Positions 1 to 8,723 are shown, numbered from the stretch's first letter. The stretch is DNA of 47,255 bases from Actinomycetales bacterium (GCA_018969355.1 JAGWYO010000010.1:1-47255), one strand, 5' to 3'. The notes: a model not told the origin generated them from the sequence alone. Made by a program: numbers and translations.

Positions 1-2
1 AG

Positions 3-38
3 CACAAAGGGCGCCAGATTGCTCTGACGCCCTTTGTG
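3..38 (-). terminator. Stem-loop terminator after the 5'-nucleotidase gene
   Basis: Two 16-nt arms (3-18 and 23-38) around a 4-nt loop form a long hairpin just past the stop codon of the minus-strand 5'-nucleotidase. The one non-complementary position (14/27) is C-A in plus-strand RNA but becomes a G-U wobble in minus-strand RNA. The stem is therefore fully paired only in the transcript of the minus-strand gene. Whether a U-tract follows cannot be seen because the window ends. Confidence 0.75.
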
Positions 39-50
39 ATTACTACTTAA

Positions 51-2066
51 TTAGCCAACCTTCTTCACACGTCCATCAAGGACTGGAACTTGGGTAACCT
101 TTCCTGCTGCCATATCAGCCTTTAGTGCATCTACAAATACATCAAGTAGTGCGCCATAAACCTTGGCTTTTGCAGGTGAGAAGACATCAACATAACCATC
201 GCCACCATAAATAATGTAGTCGAGAGTTGTGAGTGTGTATTCAGTTGCATCCTTTGCAATTGCAGTTCCATCGTTCTTTGTTACAGAAACGATTCGAGCT
301 CCAACTGGCTTTGAAGAATCAAATGAGAACTTCAAGCCAGATACTTGAGGGAAACGTCCATCTGCTGGATAGTTTCCGCCCACACCGTTTTCAAGTGCTT
401 TCCAAAGGTTTGCACCTGTAACAACAGTTGTTGCAACTTGATTACCGAATGGATAGACAGTGAGTGCATCACCTAGTGTTACATCAAGTGGGCCGGTACC
501 TGTGCGAACAAGTGCGGTGTTAGCTGGGATGTATGTCTTGGCAGGGAATGTGTCGCGGATACCGCCACCATTTGTAATTGCAAAGTCAGTCTTGTATTTA
601 GCACGTAGAAGATCAGCGATGTAAATACCCATTGGGTTTTCACCTGAACGCTCAACTGCAGGTGATCCACCACGTGGGAAGAGACCTGATACTGAACCGA
701 TTTTCACATCAAGCTTGGTAGTTAATTGATCCTTATATTTCTTGACTAATGCCGCACCTGTTGCATCAGCTGTAGTAACTGTGCTCACCACGCCAGTGTT
801 AATGGTTGGCGCTGCAGACTTGAGAACGTGCTGCAATGAAGAGCCCACAACTTTGCCGTTTTGAACACAAATCTGTGAACGTGTGTATTCAACGCCAGCG
901 TTTCGAACTTCACCCAGTAGAACTGGTGCTTGTGCGCGACCTGCTGGAATCAAAGTAGAGAATGTCTGGTGGCTGTGACCGCCATAAATAACTGTTGCGC
1001 CCTTGATCTGTGATGCTAGGTTGTTAAATAGCCCCTTGGCAACACCATCTGAGTTTTCAGTCCATCCTTGGTGAATCAAGACAACCACAATCTCAGCTCC
1101 GGCCTCTTTTGCTTCAACAATAGCTTTATTGACTCCAACGACACCTGGATCGATTTGAATTGTCTTTTTAGCACCTGAGGCATCTTTGTAATCAAGGTTT
1201 CCAGGAAATACCTGCTCGATTGTCTCTGGAGTATTAGCTCCAACGATTCCAACCTTAAAGCCACCACGATCGATGATTGTGAATGATTTTGCAGCCTTAT
1301 CGCCGGATCTAAGCGCAGCTAATGACTCTGCACCATAGTTAGAGACCACCCATTGGAAATCCGATGCTCCAATTACCTTTTGAACGTGAGCCAAGTTGCG
1401 ATCATGCTCGTGGTTACCAAATGTTGAAACATCCATCTTCATTAAATTCATTGATTCGATTGTTGGCATTTCTTCAAACTCTGTTGAGATTGGTGGTGCT
1501 GCGCCAATGTTGTCACCGGATGAAAGGGTGATTGTGGCGGCAGCTGCCTTTCGATCTGCAGCAAAGTTGCTCATAAGAAGTGATGTTCCGAAGGAGTTTC
1601 CTGTTTCAATCGCACCGTGCAGATCGCTAAATTGCAGTAGTTGCAAGACACGGTTGCTGGCAGATGAAACTTTAGCTAATTGATCAGCTGTAAAGCTTTG
1701 TTTTGAAATTCCTGGCTTAGAGAATCCATAAGCATTGACTGCTTGAACAAATGGAGTTCCTGCTGGTTGACCAAGGGCAACTGGCATTGTTACCACTGAG
1801 TGGTAGTTAGCTGGAACATAAATTGGGCAAGAGCCAGCACCGGCAGAAACTACATAGCCAGTAACTTCTGGTGTTACATCACTTGCTGGTGTCCATTTAA
1901 CAACAACACCACGTGCACCAATATATGAGGTTACATTTGTGGGAGCGCCCGGTAGCGAATAAATCGCAGCTTGGGCGGTAGGAACTACTAGAGAAACTAA
2001 TAGTGCGATGGCCGTGGCGAGTGCACCAAAGCCTGTAATTTTTCTTGTTGAGAGGGCTTGTTTCAT
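51..2066 (-). CDS. Secreted 5'-nucleotidase / UDP-sugar hydrolase family phosphoesterase with N-terminal FN3-like domain
   Basis: This gene encodes a 671-aa exported metallophosphoesterase that probably removes phosphate from extracellular nucleotides so the cell can take up nucleoside and phosphate. The N-terminus has a basic segment, a long hydrophobic core and an AQA-type cleavage site near residue 33. A fibronectin-III-like stretch follows (about 39-127). The metallophosphoesterase motifs are FSDLHG (Asp148, His150), SGDN (Asp185), GNHEHD (about 217-222) and GGHSH. The C-terminal 5_nucleotid_C domain shows NGGGIRD and YPFGN motifs. An in-frame ATG lies 54 nt upstream at 2120, but it would bury the signal peptide behind 18 charged residues, so I prefer 2066. 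No clear Shine-Dalgarno is present at either. The gene lies downstream of the ferredoxin reductase with a short gap and ends at a strong hairpin. Exact substrate is not determinable. Confidence 0.9.
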   Translation of the reverse strand: MKQALSTRKITGFGALATAIALLVSLVVPTAQAAIYSLPGAPTNVTSYIGARGVVVKWTPASDVTPEVTGYVVSAGAGSCPIYVPANYHSVVTMPVALGQPAGTPFVQAVNAYGFSKPGISKQSFTADQLAKVSSASNRVLQLLQFSDLHGAIETGNSFGTSLLMSNFAADRKAAAATITLSSGDNIGAAPPISTEFEEMPTIESMNLMKMDVSTFGNHEHDRNLAHVQKVIGASDFQWVVSNYGAESLAALRSGDKAAKSFTIIDRGGFKVGIVGANTPETIEQVFPGNLDYKDASGAKKTIQIDPGVVGVNKAIVEAKEAGAEIVVVLIHQGWTENSDGVAKGLFNNLASQIKGATVIYGGHSHQTFSTLIPAGRAQAPVLLGEVRNAGVEYTRSQICVQNGKVVGSSLQHVLKSAAPTINTGVVSTVTTADATGAALVKKYKDQLTTKLDVKIGSVSGLFPRGGSPAVERSGENPMGIYIADLLRAKYKTDFAITNGGGIRDTFPAKTYIPANTALVRTGTGPLDVTLGDALTVYPFGNQVATTVVTGANLWKALENGVGGNYPADGRFPQVSGLKFSFDSSKPVGARIVSVTKNDGTAIAKDATEYTLTTLDYIIYGGDGYVDVFSPAKAKVYGALLDVFVDALKADMAAGKVTQVPVLDGRVKKVG

Positions 2067-2142
2067 GTCAATATCTAAACACTTTTGGATTTCACTTCGA
2101 TGTTCTTTAGGTAACGACATGGTTACCGCAGAGTGAAAAAGG

Positions 2143-3411
2143 TTACGAGAGACCTAACTTTAAAAGCTCATCCCACTTCACACTCTTAACCCGAGGTTTA
2201 CCCTTTGGCTCACCCGCAGCCACTTCGGCTTCATTAATCTTTTGCCACGCGTTTTGATCCACAACTACTTGGTGAGTCAACAACTGCGAAATATCACCAG
2301 CAGCTTTGGGTGTCTTTAAATCGCTGATCATCATTTCAACAACTGCAGCAGCATCTGATTTGTTTGTGCCTATAACTCCTGATGGGCCACGTTTTGCCCA
2401 ACCAACAACATACATATTCTCATTCACCCGACCATCTGTGTTAACAACCTTGCCGTTTTCATATGGCACACCGTCAATACCCGCTGCTTGATAGCCAATT
2501 GCAGTAATTACTAATCCGCACTTTATGGTGACATCTCCGTTAGGAGTTGAAAACACAATGCCTTCAACGCAATCTGTGCCAAGAATCTGCTTGGGGGTGT
2601 GCTGGAAAAGAAAGTGCATGGTGCGCTCATGCGCGCTTTTTTGTGACTGGGCAATTAACAGCATTGCATCCAGGTTACTTTTCACATCTTTTTCAGGCTC
2701 TGCTCCTGCGCGAACTATCGCTGCATCAATATCTGCTTTGTCGATGACAACATTGGTGTGTTCAAGCTTTGGTAGTTCTCGAAGTTCTGGGGAAGTAAAA
2801 GCTGCATGCTCTGGTCCACGGCGAGCGCTGATATAAACATCGCGCACAGCGCTAGCTTTAAAGGCCTCAATTGCATGATCTGCAGTATCTGTTGGATCTA
2901 GCTCACTTGGTTCTAACGCCAACATGCGTGCAACATCCATTGCAACATTGCCTGCGCCAATTACGACAGCTGTGTCGCAATCAAGTGGGACCTTCACATC
3001 CGCATAATCTGGATGTGCGTTATACCAAGGGACAAAATCTGCGGCCGATAGCGAACCAGGTAGATCTTCTCCTGATATCCCTAGCCTCTTACCTAGCGCC
3101 GATCCGGTTGCGATAACAACTGCGTCGTATTTTTCTTTGAGTTGGGCAACGCTTATCTCGCTACCGATTTCAATGTTGGCAAAGAGGCGAAAGTTGGGAT
3201 CGGCGGCAATCTTTTCAAAGACCTTAGAAACAGTTTTAATCTTTGGGTGATCGGGTGCAACACCACTTCGCACTAATCCCCATGGTGTGGGAAGGCGTTC
3301 AATCATGTCTATTGCAAAAGTTCGATCTTCATTTTGTTGATTGTGTAAGGCTTGGGCTGCAAAATAGCCCGCTGGTCCTGCGCCAACGATTGCTACTTTA
3401 AACAATGGCAC
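2143..3411 (-). CDS. fprA: Ferredoxin/adrenodoxin-type NADP+ reductase (FprA-like)
   Basis: This is a flavoprotein of 422 aa that moves electrons between NADPH and ferredoxin-type carriers, of the adrenodoxin-reductase-like FprA family known from mycobacteria. Visible features are the FAD-binding GAGPAG motif at about residues 10-15, the LPTPWGLVRSGVAPDHP segment typical of the family, a second dinucleotide motif (VIGAGNVAMD, about residue 150) for NADPH, and a C-terminal GWAKRGPSGVIGTNK segment that contacts FAD. Start choice: a TTG at 3417 directly abuts an AAAGGAG sequence, leaving no spacing. The GTG at 3411 sits 6 nt downstream of that same Shine-Dalgarno, so GTG 3411 is the better start. 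Upstream is a tRNA-Ser on the same strand. The physiological ferredoxin partner is not in the window. Confidence 0.92.
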   Translation of the reverse strand: MPLFKVAIVGAGPAGYFAAQALHNQQNEDRTFAIDMIERLPTPWGLVRSGVAPDHPKIKTVSKVFEKIAADPNFRLFANIEIGSEISVAQLKEKYDAVVIATGSALGKRLGISGEDLPGSLSAADFVPWYNAHPDYADVKVPLDCDTAVVIGAGNVAMDVARMLALEPSELDPTDTADHAIEAFKASAVRDVYISARRGPEHAAFTSPELRELPKLEHTNVVIDKADIDAAIVRAGAEPEKDVKSNLDAMLLIAQSQKSAHERTMHFLFQHTPKQILGTDCVEGIVFSTPNGDVTIKCGLVITAIGYQAAGIDGVPYENGKVVNTDGRVNENMYVVGWAKRGPSGVIGTNKSDAAAVVEMMISDLKTPKAAGDISQLLTHQVVVDQNAWQKINEAEVAAGEPKGKPRVKSVKWDELLKLGLS

Positions 3412-3435
3412 AGCCAACTCCTTTAATTATCTTTA

Positions 3436-3527
3436 TGGCGGAGACGAGGAGATTTGAACTCCTGAAGGGTTTAACCCCTTACCTCGTTAGCAGTGAGGCG
3501 CACTCGACCGGGCTATGCGACGTCTCC
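3436..3527 (-). tRNA. tRNA-Ser (anticodon GCU), CCA encoded
   Basis: On the minus strand the acceptor arms GGAGACG (5' end at 3527) and CGTCTCC (3440-3446) pair. The anticodon loop CTGCTAA gives anticodon GCU, reading AGC/AGU serine codons. A long variable arm (AAGGGGTTAAACCCCTT) and a T-arm with GTTCAAATC confirm a class II serine tRNA. Discriminator G is followed directly by CCA (3436-3438), so the 3' end is encoded. The closing pair of the anticodon stem (31-39) is an A-C mismatch. Confidence 0.96.
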
Positions 3528-3581
3528 GAGTACAGGGGGAGTTTAGCGTGTGGGTGGGTGGCTACCAATTCTCTTCACCAT

Positions 3582-3587
3582 TACGCT
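3582..3587 (+). promoter_or_regulatory. TAnnnT -10 box for leaderless pepP transcript
   Basis: TACGCT lies exactly 6 nt upstream of the pepP ATG at 3594, with no Shine-Dalgarno before the ATG. This spacing would place the transcription start on the A of the start codon. Confidence 0.5.
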
Positions 3588-3593
3588 CACCAT

Positions 3594-5036
3594 ATGGAAA
3601 ATTCAGACAAAGCGTTGGATACCGGCAGCAAGCGCGTTTATGACGTTGCGCCATCAGAGATGTTTGGCGAGTTCATGAAAACTGGTTGGGCACCAACGCC
3701 TTTGACTGGAATCGTTCAAGATGAAGTAATTCCTTATTGTGTTGCACGCAGAGCAGATCTTTCAGCTGCTTTCTCTGGCTTACGAGTTGTATTGCCAGGT
3801 GGTGAGTTAAAGCAACGTAGCAATGACACTGATTACCAGTTCCGCCCTCATAGCGCTTTTGCTTACTACACCGGCGTGCAAGGTGTTGAAGCACAGCCTG
3901 GTTCTGTATTAGTCATGGAGCCAACGAAGCAAGGCCACACCCCTATTCTCTTTATTAACCCACGATCTACTCGTGACACTGATGCTTTCTATCGTGATGC
4001 CAAAAATGGTGAACTCTGGGTGGGTCGTCGTTTCACAACTGATGAGGCTGCAGCGCGTTATGGCATTGAAGTGCGCGAAGTAGGTGAACTTGAAGCTTTC
4101 TTAAAAGGTAAAACCGCTGTTGCACTTCATGGTTATGACGAGATTGTGGATGCAAAGGTAAAAAAACATGCACGTGATGAAGAGTTGATTAACTTTGTCT
4201 CTGTTGCTCGCCTTATTAAAGATGAGTATGAAATTCGCCAGATGCAAAAGGCAGTTGATGCTACGCACTGTGGCTTTAGTGATGTAATCCGTGTTCTTCC
4301 TGCAGCAGTTGCCACACCACGTGGTGAGCGCGTTATCGATGCCGCTTTCTATGGGCGTGCCCGTGTTGAAGGAAATGATTTGGGATATAACACCATTGCA
4401 GCCTCTGGTTCACATGCTTGTGTGTTGCACTGGAATCGCAATGACGGTGAAGTAATACCTGGTGATTTATTACTCCTTGATGCCGGAGTTGAAGTTGATT
4501 CTTACTACACCGCCGATATCACTCGCACCTTGCCCATTAATGGAAAGTTCTCACCGGCCCAACGCGCCCTGTATATGTTGGTCTATGAGTCACAAAAAGC
4601 TGGAATTGAAGCGATTAAAGCTGGTGTTCCATTCCTTGAAATTAACCGCGCCAGCCACAGCGTTTTAGCCCAAGGATTAATTGATATGGGAATTATCACG
4701 ATGAGCCTTGGAGAAGTGATGGATCCAGCTGCTGGATTACACAAGCGCTGGACTCTTCACGGTGTCAGCCACATGCTCGGCATGGATGTTCATGACTGCG
4801 CCCAAGCACGCGCAGATCAATATCGCGATGGGATCTTGGAAGCAGGAATGATTTTAACTGTTGAACCAGGTCTTTATATCCAACTCGATGACGAGCTCTT
4901 CCCAGCTGAATACCGTGGAATCGGTATTCGAATTGAAGATGATGTTTTGGTGACAGAGGATGGATGCATCAACTTATCTGAAAACATTCCCCATCACCCA
5001 GATGAGATTGAAAGCTGGATGGCTTCTCTACGCTAG
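3594..5036 (+). CDS. pepP: Xaa-Pro aminopeptidase (M24B family)
   Basis: This is a 480-aa metallopeptidase that removes an N-terminal residue preceding proline, used in peptide turnover. It has an N-terminal aminopeptidase-P domain (about 45-180) and a C-terminal creatinase/methionine-aminopeptidase fold. The dinuclear metal ligands are recognisable: Asp in LLDAGVEVDSYYTADITRT, His in HGVSHMLGMDVHD, Glu in VEPGLY and Glu in IGIRIEDDVLV. The reading frame stays open upstream to 3405, but that extension runs across the tRNA-Ser gene. The ATG at 3594 is preceded by a TAnnnT box at leaderless spacing, so it is chosen as the start. The 3' end overlaps the convergent crcB gene by 9 nt. Confidence 0.94.
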   Translation: MENSDKALDTGSKRVYDVAPSEMFGEFMKTGWAPTPLTGIVQDEVIPYCVARRADLSAAFSGLRVVLPGGELKQRSNDTDYQFRPHSAFAYYTGVQGVEAQPGSVLVMEPTKQGHTPILFINPRSTRDTDAFYRDAKNGELWVGRRFTTDEAAARYGIEVREVGELEAFLKGKTAVALHGYDEIVDAKVKKHARDEELINFVSVARLIKDEYEIRQMQKAVDATHCGFSDVIRVLPAAVATPRGERVIDAAFYGRARVEGNDLGYNTIAASGSHACVLHWNRNDGEVIPGDLLLLDAGVEVDSYYTADITRTLPINGKFSPAQRALYMLVYESQKAGIEAIKAGVPFLEINRASHSVLAQGLIDMGIITMSLGEVMDPAAGLHKRWTLHGVSHMLGMDVHDCAQARADQYRDGILEAGMILTVEPGLYIQLDDELFPAEYRGIGIRIEDDVLVTEDGCINLSENIPHHPDEIESWMASLR

Positions 5037-5363
5037 CGACATACCTAGGGATGCTGCAAGTAAACCAAAGACAAGGGATGCACTTAAGTTAATCGCTGCA
5101 TCTTTATACTTCTTTAACTCATAGGCTAAAAAGAAATCCACCATAAATGTTGACCATGTTGTGAAGGCACCTGCAAAACCAATAGCACAGAGGGCGTAAG
5201 TATTTTGGGCACTTTTCATTGTTAGACCAAATACAAAAGAGCCCACAATATTGACAAGAAAGATTCCGTAGGGCTTATCAGTAAACTTACGAATGTATTG
5301 ATCTATGGCAAAGCGGGCAGGTGCACCAATTGCTGCGCCGAGAATGACAAGAAGAGTTCTCAT
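5028..5363 (-). CDS. crcB: Fluc/CrcB fluoride exporter, subunit 1
   Basis: This is a small 111-aa membrane protein of the Fluc (CrcB) family, which forms dimeric fluoride channels that protect enzymes such as enolase and pyrophosphatase. Four hydrophobic segments are visible. Family signatures are GAAIGAPARF near the N-terminus, VNIVGSF with the conserved Asn, and GFAGAFTTWSTF, where the usual TTFS is TTWS. The ATG at 5363 overlaps the stop of the upstream crcB gene (ATGA), which is typical of a translationally coupled heterodimeric Fluc pair. The gene is last in a minus-strand run that starts with sdhC. Its end overlaps convergent pepP. Confidence 0.92.
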   Translation of the reverse strand: MRTLLVILGAAIGAPARFAIDQYIRKFTDKPYGIFLVNIVGSFVFGLTMKSAQNTYALCAIGFAGAFTTWSTFMVDFFLAYELKKYKDAAINLSASLVFGLLAASLGMSLA

Positions 5364-5713
5364 GGGCGCACCGCAATGACTTTTCTAGCAATAGGAAGAA
5401 CGAGAAGGATGATTATCATTGAAAACATCACATTATGAAAAAGAAATAGCGTCCCGCCCTCTCTTGGTTCAAGAGATAGTCCAGCAACTGCTGAAAATGT
5501 TGTTAAACCTGCGCAAAAGCCAGGCAATAAGAAATGCCGTAAGTTTTCATTACCTCTACGTTGCATTAAAACAAGTAAGAAAGTAGCAATGCCAACACCG
5601 ATTAAATTGGCAGTTAAGGTTGCTTGGCGTCCATCGCTTAACTCAATACCCAACCAGTAACGAACTAGGGAGCCCAAAACACCGCCTAGTGAGACTAGAA
5701 CTAGCGATTTCAG
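5360..5713 (-). CDS. crcB: Fluc/CrcB fluoride exporter, subunit 2 (probable CTG start)
   Basis: This is the second Fluc/CrcB subunit, a four-helix membrane protein carrying the NLIG and GFCAGLTTFSA signatures. The frame has no ATG or GTG. The first common start codon is TTG at 5677, but starting there deletes half of helix 1 and the conserved LGGVLG part of the family's N-terminal GG-x-x-G-x-x-x-RY motif. Reading back to CTG at 5713 gives an N-terminus LKSLVLVSLGG that matches ordinary CrcB starts, and the CTG overlaps the TGA of the preceding gene (CTGA). I therefore propose a CTG start and 117 aa; the TTG version would be 105 aa. Function as a fluoride channel partner of the following crcB is inferred from family and pairing. 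Confidence 0.85.
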   Translation of the reverse strand: MKSLVLVSLGGVLGSLVRYWLGIELSDGRQATLTANLIGVGIATFLLVLMQRRGNENLRHFLLPGFCAGLTTFSAVAGLSLEPREGGTLFLFHNVMFSMIIILLVLPIARKVIAVRP

Positions 5714-6063
5714 TGTGGCAGGGCTTTCTTAGCAACACCTGAAACAAGGCGAGTTACTACGCTAATTACTAACGCTGCCAATACTGCCGACCAGAAGTTT
5801 GTGACATCTAAACTCTCACTCCAGTTGGCAAGTAACATCAATACCGCTGCATTGACAACTACAAGAAAGAGCCCAAGAGTTAAGATCACTGCAGGAAGTG
5901 TTAAGAGCTTAAGCAGACTTCCAAGTGTTGCATTGAGTAAACCAAAAAGAAGTGCAACCCATAGATACGTTGTGAAACCTCCTAGAACTTCAATTCCAGG
6001 AATCAACGCTGTTGCAACCCAGAACGATAAAGCTAGAGCTGCCCAACTGCGTAGAAGTTTCAT
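5710..6063 (-). CDS. Phage-holin-4-like (YvlD-type) small membrane protein
   Basis: This encodes 117 aa with four predicted membrane helices and a KKALPH basic tail, resembling the Phage_holin_4_2 / YvlD family. The name is historical: these chromosomal proteins are widespread and not evidence of phage. No catalytic motif is visible. The ATG at 6063 follows the sdhB stop after 7 nt, and its TGA overlaps the proposed CTG start of crcB, so it sits inside the sdh-crcB transcription unit. Function is unknown; a membrane-integrity or ion-related role is possible only by proximity. Confidence 0.8.
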   Translation of the reverse strand: MKLLRSWAALALSFWVATALIPGIEVLGGFTTYLWVALLFGLLNATLGSLLKLLTLPAVILTLGLFLVVVNAAVLMLLANWSESLDVTNFWSAVLAALVISVVTRLVSGVAKKALPH

Positions 6064-6070
6064 GTCTCTA

Positions 6071-6829
6071 TTAAAGACCCTCGCGCCTTCGAATCTTGGA
6101 ACCTAGCCAACGTGCAGGATCATATTTAATGTCTACTACGCGCTCCTTCATAGGAATGATGGCGTTATCGGTGATTCGGATGTGTTCTGGGCAGACCTCA
6201 GTACAGCACTTGGTGATGTTACACATTCCAAGGCCATGCTCTTCTTGAGCCGTCTTTTTGCGATTCTTCAAGATATCCAATGGATGCATATCTAGCTCGG
6301 CGATGCGAATGAAGAAGCGAGGTCCAGCAAAAGACTTCTTATTCTCTTCGTGATCGCGGATTACGTGACACACATCTTGGCAAAGAAAACATTCAATGCA
6401 TTTGCGGAACTCTTGGCTGCGCTCAACATCTACTTGTTGCATGCGTGCATCACCTGGAGCTAAATCTGCAGGAGGAGCATAAGCAGGGATTTCCATTGCC
6501 TTTTTGTAGTTGAAGGAAACATCAGTCACTAAATCTTTAATAACAGGAAATGCACGAAGTGGTGTGACAGTAATTGTCTCCCCTTCAGGATATGAAGCAA
6601 CCTGTGTCATGCATGCAAGACGGGGCTTTCCATTGATTTCCATGGAACAAGATCCACACTTGCCAGCCTTACAGTTCCAGCGAACAGCTAAATCACCTAT
6701 CTGTGTGGCTTGAACACGATGGATTACATCTAGAACTACTTCGCCTTCATTGACTTCTACTTGAACATCTTTGAGTTCACCTGAATCAGAGTCACCACGC
6801 CAGATGCGAAGATTGAGTTTGCGCGCCAT
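6071..6829 (-). CDS. sdhB: Succinate dehydrogenase / fumarate reductase iron-sulfur subunit
   Basis: This 252-aa subunit carries electrons from the flavoprotein to the membrane quinone site of complex II. All cluster-binding motifs are visible: [2Fe-2S] ligands in CKAGKCGSC and the later Cys of PRLAC; [4Fe-4S] ligands in CIECFLCQDVC; and the remaining ligands in CNITKCCTEVCPEH. The length and the order sdhC-sdhA-sdhB resemble mycobacterial Sdh1 (Rv0249c-Rv0247c), not the SdhCDAB type. The ATG at 6829 shares one base with the sdhA stop (TAATG), indicating translational coupling. Confidence 0.96.
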   Translation of the reverse strand: MARKLNLRIWRGDSDSGELKDVQVEVNEGEVVLDVIHRVQATQIGDLAVRWNCKAGKCGSCSMEINGKPRLACMTQVASYPEGETITVTPLRAFPVIKDLVTDVSFNYKKAMEIPAYAPPADLAPGDARMQQVDVERSQEFRKCIECFLCQDVCHVIRDHEENKKSFAGPRFFIRIAELDMHPLDILKNRKKTAQEEHGLGMCNITKCCTEVCPEHIRITDNAIIPMKERVVDIKYDPARWLGSKIRRREGL

Positions 6830-8709
6830 TAGTTGGAACCGCCTTTCGCAATTTCTTCCGGTGTCATGTATTTCTCCAACTCATGCACATCAAAGAGATC
6901 AAATAACTCTTTAGGTAGCATCGGTAGAACTTGTTCACGAACATTTACTTTTGTGCCATCAAAGGATGAGATGTGGTTGACCTGGCGCCACTTGTTATTC
7001 ATGCCTGGGAAGTCATCACGTGTGTGTCCACCACGAGATTCTTCACGCGCAATTGCAGATTTAGCAGTGCTTTCTGCAACTAACAACATATTGTCTAAGT
7101 CAAAAGCTAAGTGGAATCCTGGGTTGAACTTACGTCCACCGCTTACAGAAACATTAGCACTGCGTTTTCTAATATCTGCAATCTTTTCGATTGCACTTTG
7201 TAGTTCAGCACCTGTACGAATAATTCCCACTAGGTTGTGAGTAATTTCTTGTAGTTCTGCGTGTAAGGAATAAGAGTTTTCTCCACCGTCGCGATCAAAA
7301 GGGGCTTGAATTTTGGCTGCTGCAGCCGTTACTGCACCCTCACTAACTGGGTTCTTCCCAGCGTTCTTCACATATTCGACTGCGCCCATTCCTGCACGGC
7401 GACCAAATACCAAAAGATCCGTTAGCGAATTTCCACCTAAACGATTTGAACCATGCATTCCACCAGCAACTTCACCAGCTGCAAATAATCCTGGAACACC
7501 AACAGCTGCTGCGGTATCTGGTTCTACTTCAACCCCGCCCATGACGTAGTGACATGTTGGGCCAACTTCCATTGGCTCCTTTGTAATGTCCACACCAGCT
7601 AGTTCATAGAACTGGTGCCACATAGAGGGAAGGCGCTTTTTAATAACATCGGCAGATAAACGCTTAGAAACATCAAGGAATACCCCGCCATGTTCTGTTC
7701 CGCGACCTGCTTTAACCTCGCTGTTAATTGCGCGTGCAACTTCATCACGTGGAAGAAGCTCTGGTGGGCGACGGTTATTATCTTGATCTTCATACCAACG
7801 ATCGGCTTCTTCTTCATTATCTGCATACATCTTCTTAAATACTTCTGGGATGTATTTGAACATAAAACGTTCACCACTGGTATTTGTTAAAACTCCGCCT
7901 TCACCGCGAACAGATTCAGTTACTAAAATTCCGCGTACTGAGGGTGGCCAGACCATTCCTGTTGGGTGGAACTGCAAGAACTCCATATCAACCAGGTTTG
8001 CACCGGCCTTTAATGCAAGTGCATGTCCATCTCCTGTACCTTCCCATGAGTTAGAAGTAATCTTGAAAGTCTTACCAACTCCACCAGTTGCAATGACAAC
8101 TGCGGGTGCTTCAAACAATACTTCTGCGCCAGTTTCGCGCCAGTAACCGTAGGCACCTGAAATCTTTCCATTCTCTTTAAGAATGTCGGTGATAGTTAAC
8201 TCCGCAAAAACTTTGATTCCACTTTCCATGTCGCCTGTTTCGCGACCATCCTTCTGCTGCAACGCAACAATCTTTTGCTGCATTGTGCGGATAAGTTCAA
8301 GACCGGTGCGATCTCCCACGTGTGCAAGGCGTGGATACTCATGCCCGCCAAAGTTACGTTGTGAAATCTTTCCTTCTGTCGTGCGGTCAAAGAGCGCACC
8401 CCATACCTCTAGCTCCCAGATGCGATCTGGTGCCTCTTTGGCATGTAATTCAGCCATGCGGTAATGATTGAGGAATTTACCTCCGCGCATCGTGTCGCGA
8501 AAGTGAACCATCCAGTTGTCATTGTCATTGACATTACCCATGGATGCAGCTGCGCCCCCTTCTGCCATGACTGTGTGGGCCTTACCAAATAGTGATTTAC
8601 AGATGATTGCTACGCGCAATCCTGCCTCTCTTGCTTCAACGGCAGCGCGCAGACCAGCACCACCTGCTCCAATAATAAGGACATCGTAATTATGGCGCTC
8701 AATTGTCAT
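6829..8709 (-). CDS. sdhA: Succinate dehydrogenase / fumarate reductase flavoprotein subunit
   Basis: This 626-aa catalytic subunit oxidises succinate to fumarate. The FAD-binding IIGAGGAGLRAA motif lies at about residues 12-23. His45 within KAHTVMAEGG corresponds to the histidine that binds FAD covalently in the family. The substrate-site FLQFHPTG and the HGSNRLGGNSLTDLLVFGRRAG segment are intact. It is the middle gene of sdhC-sdhA-sdhB. A weak AAGGA lies about 9 nt before the ATG at 8709, and the sdhC stop is 14 nt upstream. Its role is in the TCA cycle and respiratory chain at the cytoplasmic face of the membrane. Confidence 0.97.
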   Translation of the reverse strand: MTIERHNYDVLIIGAGGAGLRAAVEAREAGLRVAIICKSLFGKAHTVMAEGGAAASMGNVNDNDNWMVHFRDTMRGGKFLNHYRMAELHAKEAPDRIWELEVWGALFDRTTEGKISQRNFGGHEYPRLAHVGDRTGLELIRTMQQKIVALQQKDGRETGDMESGIKVFAELTITDILKENGKISGAYGYWRETGAEVLFEAPAVVIATGGVGKTFKITSNSWEGTGDGHALALKAGANLVDMEFLQFHPTGMVWPPSVRGILVTESVRGEGGVLTNTSGERFMFKYIPEVFKKMYADNEEEADRWYEDQDNNRRPPELLPRDEVARAINSEVKAGRGTEHGGVFLDVSKRLSADVIKKRLPSMWHQFYELAGVDITKEPMEVGPTCHYVMGGVEVEPDTAAAVGVPGLFAAGEVAGGMHGSNRLGGNSLTDLLVFGRRAGMGAVEYVKNAGKNPVSEGAVTAAAAKIQAPFDRDGGENSYSLHAELQEITHNLVGIIRTGAELQSAIEKIADIRKRSANVSVSGGRKFNPGFHLAFDLDNMLLVAESTAKSAIAREESRGGHTRDDFPGMNNKWRQVNHISSFDGTKVNVREQVLPMLPKELFDLFDVHELEKYMTPEEIAKGGSN

Positions 8710-8723
8710 AGTCGATTTTCCTT

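Noticed and set aside
5710-6063. Phage holin, hence prophage remnant
   Set aside because: The YvlD-like family is a normal chromosomal family. No integrase, capsid, lysin or att repeats are nearby.
5801-6106. 101-aa plus-strand frame opposite the holin-like gene
   Set aside because: Antisense shadow with no start signal; the minus-strand frame has clear helices and family resemblance.
6833-8464. Several plus-strand frames of 60-135 aa inside sdhA
   Set aside because: They lie antisense to an intact, motif-complete gene and have Ser/Arg-rich shadow composition.
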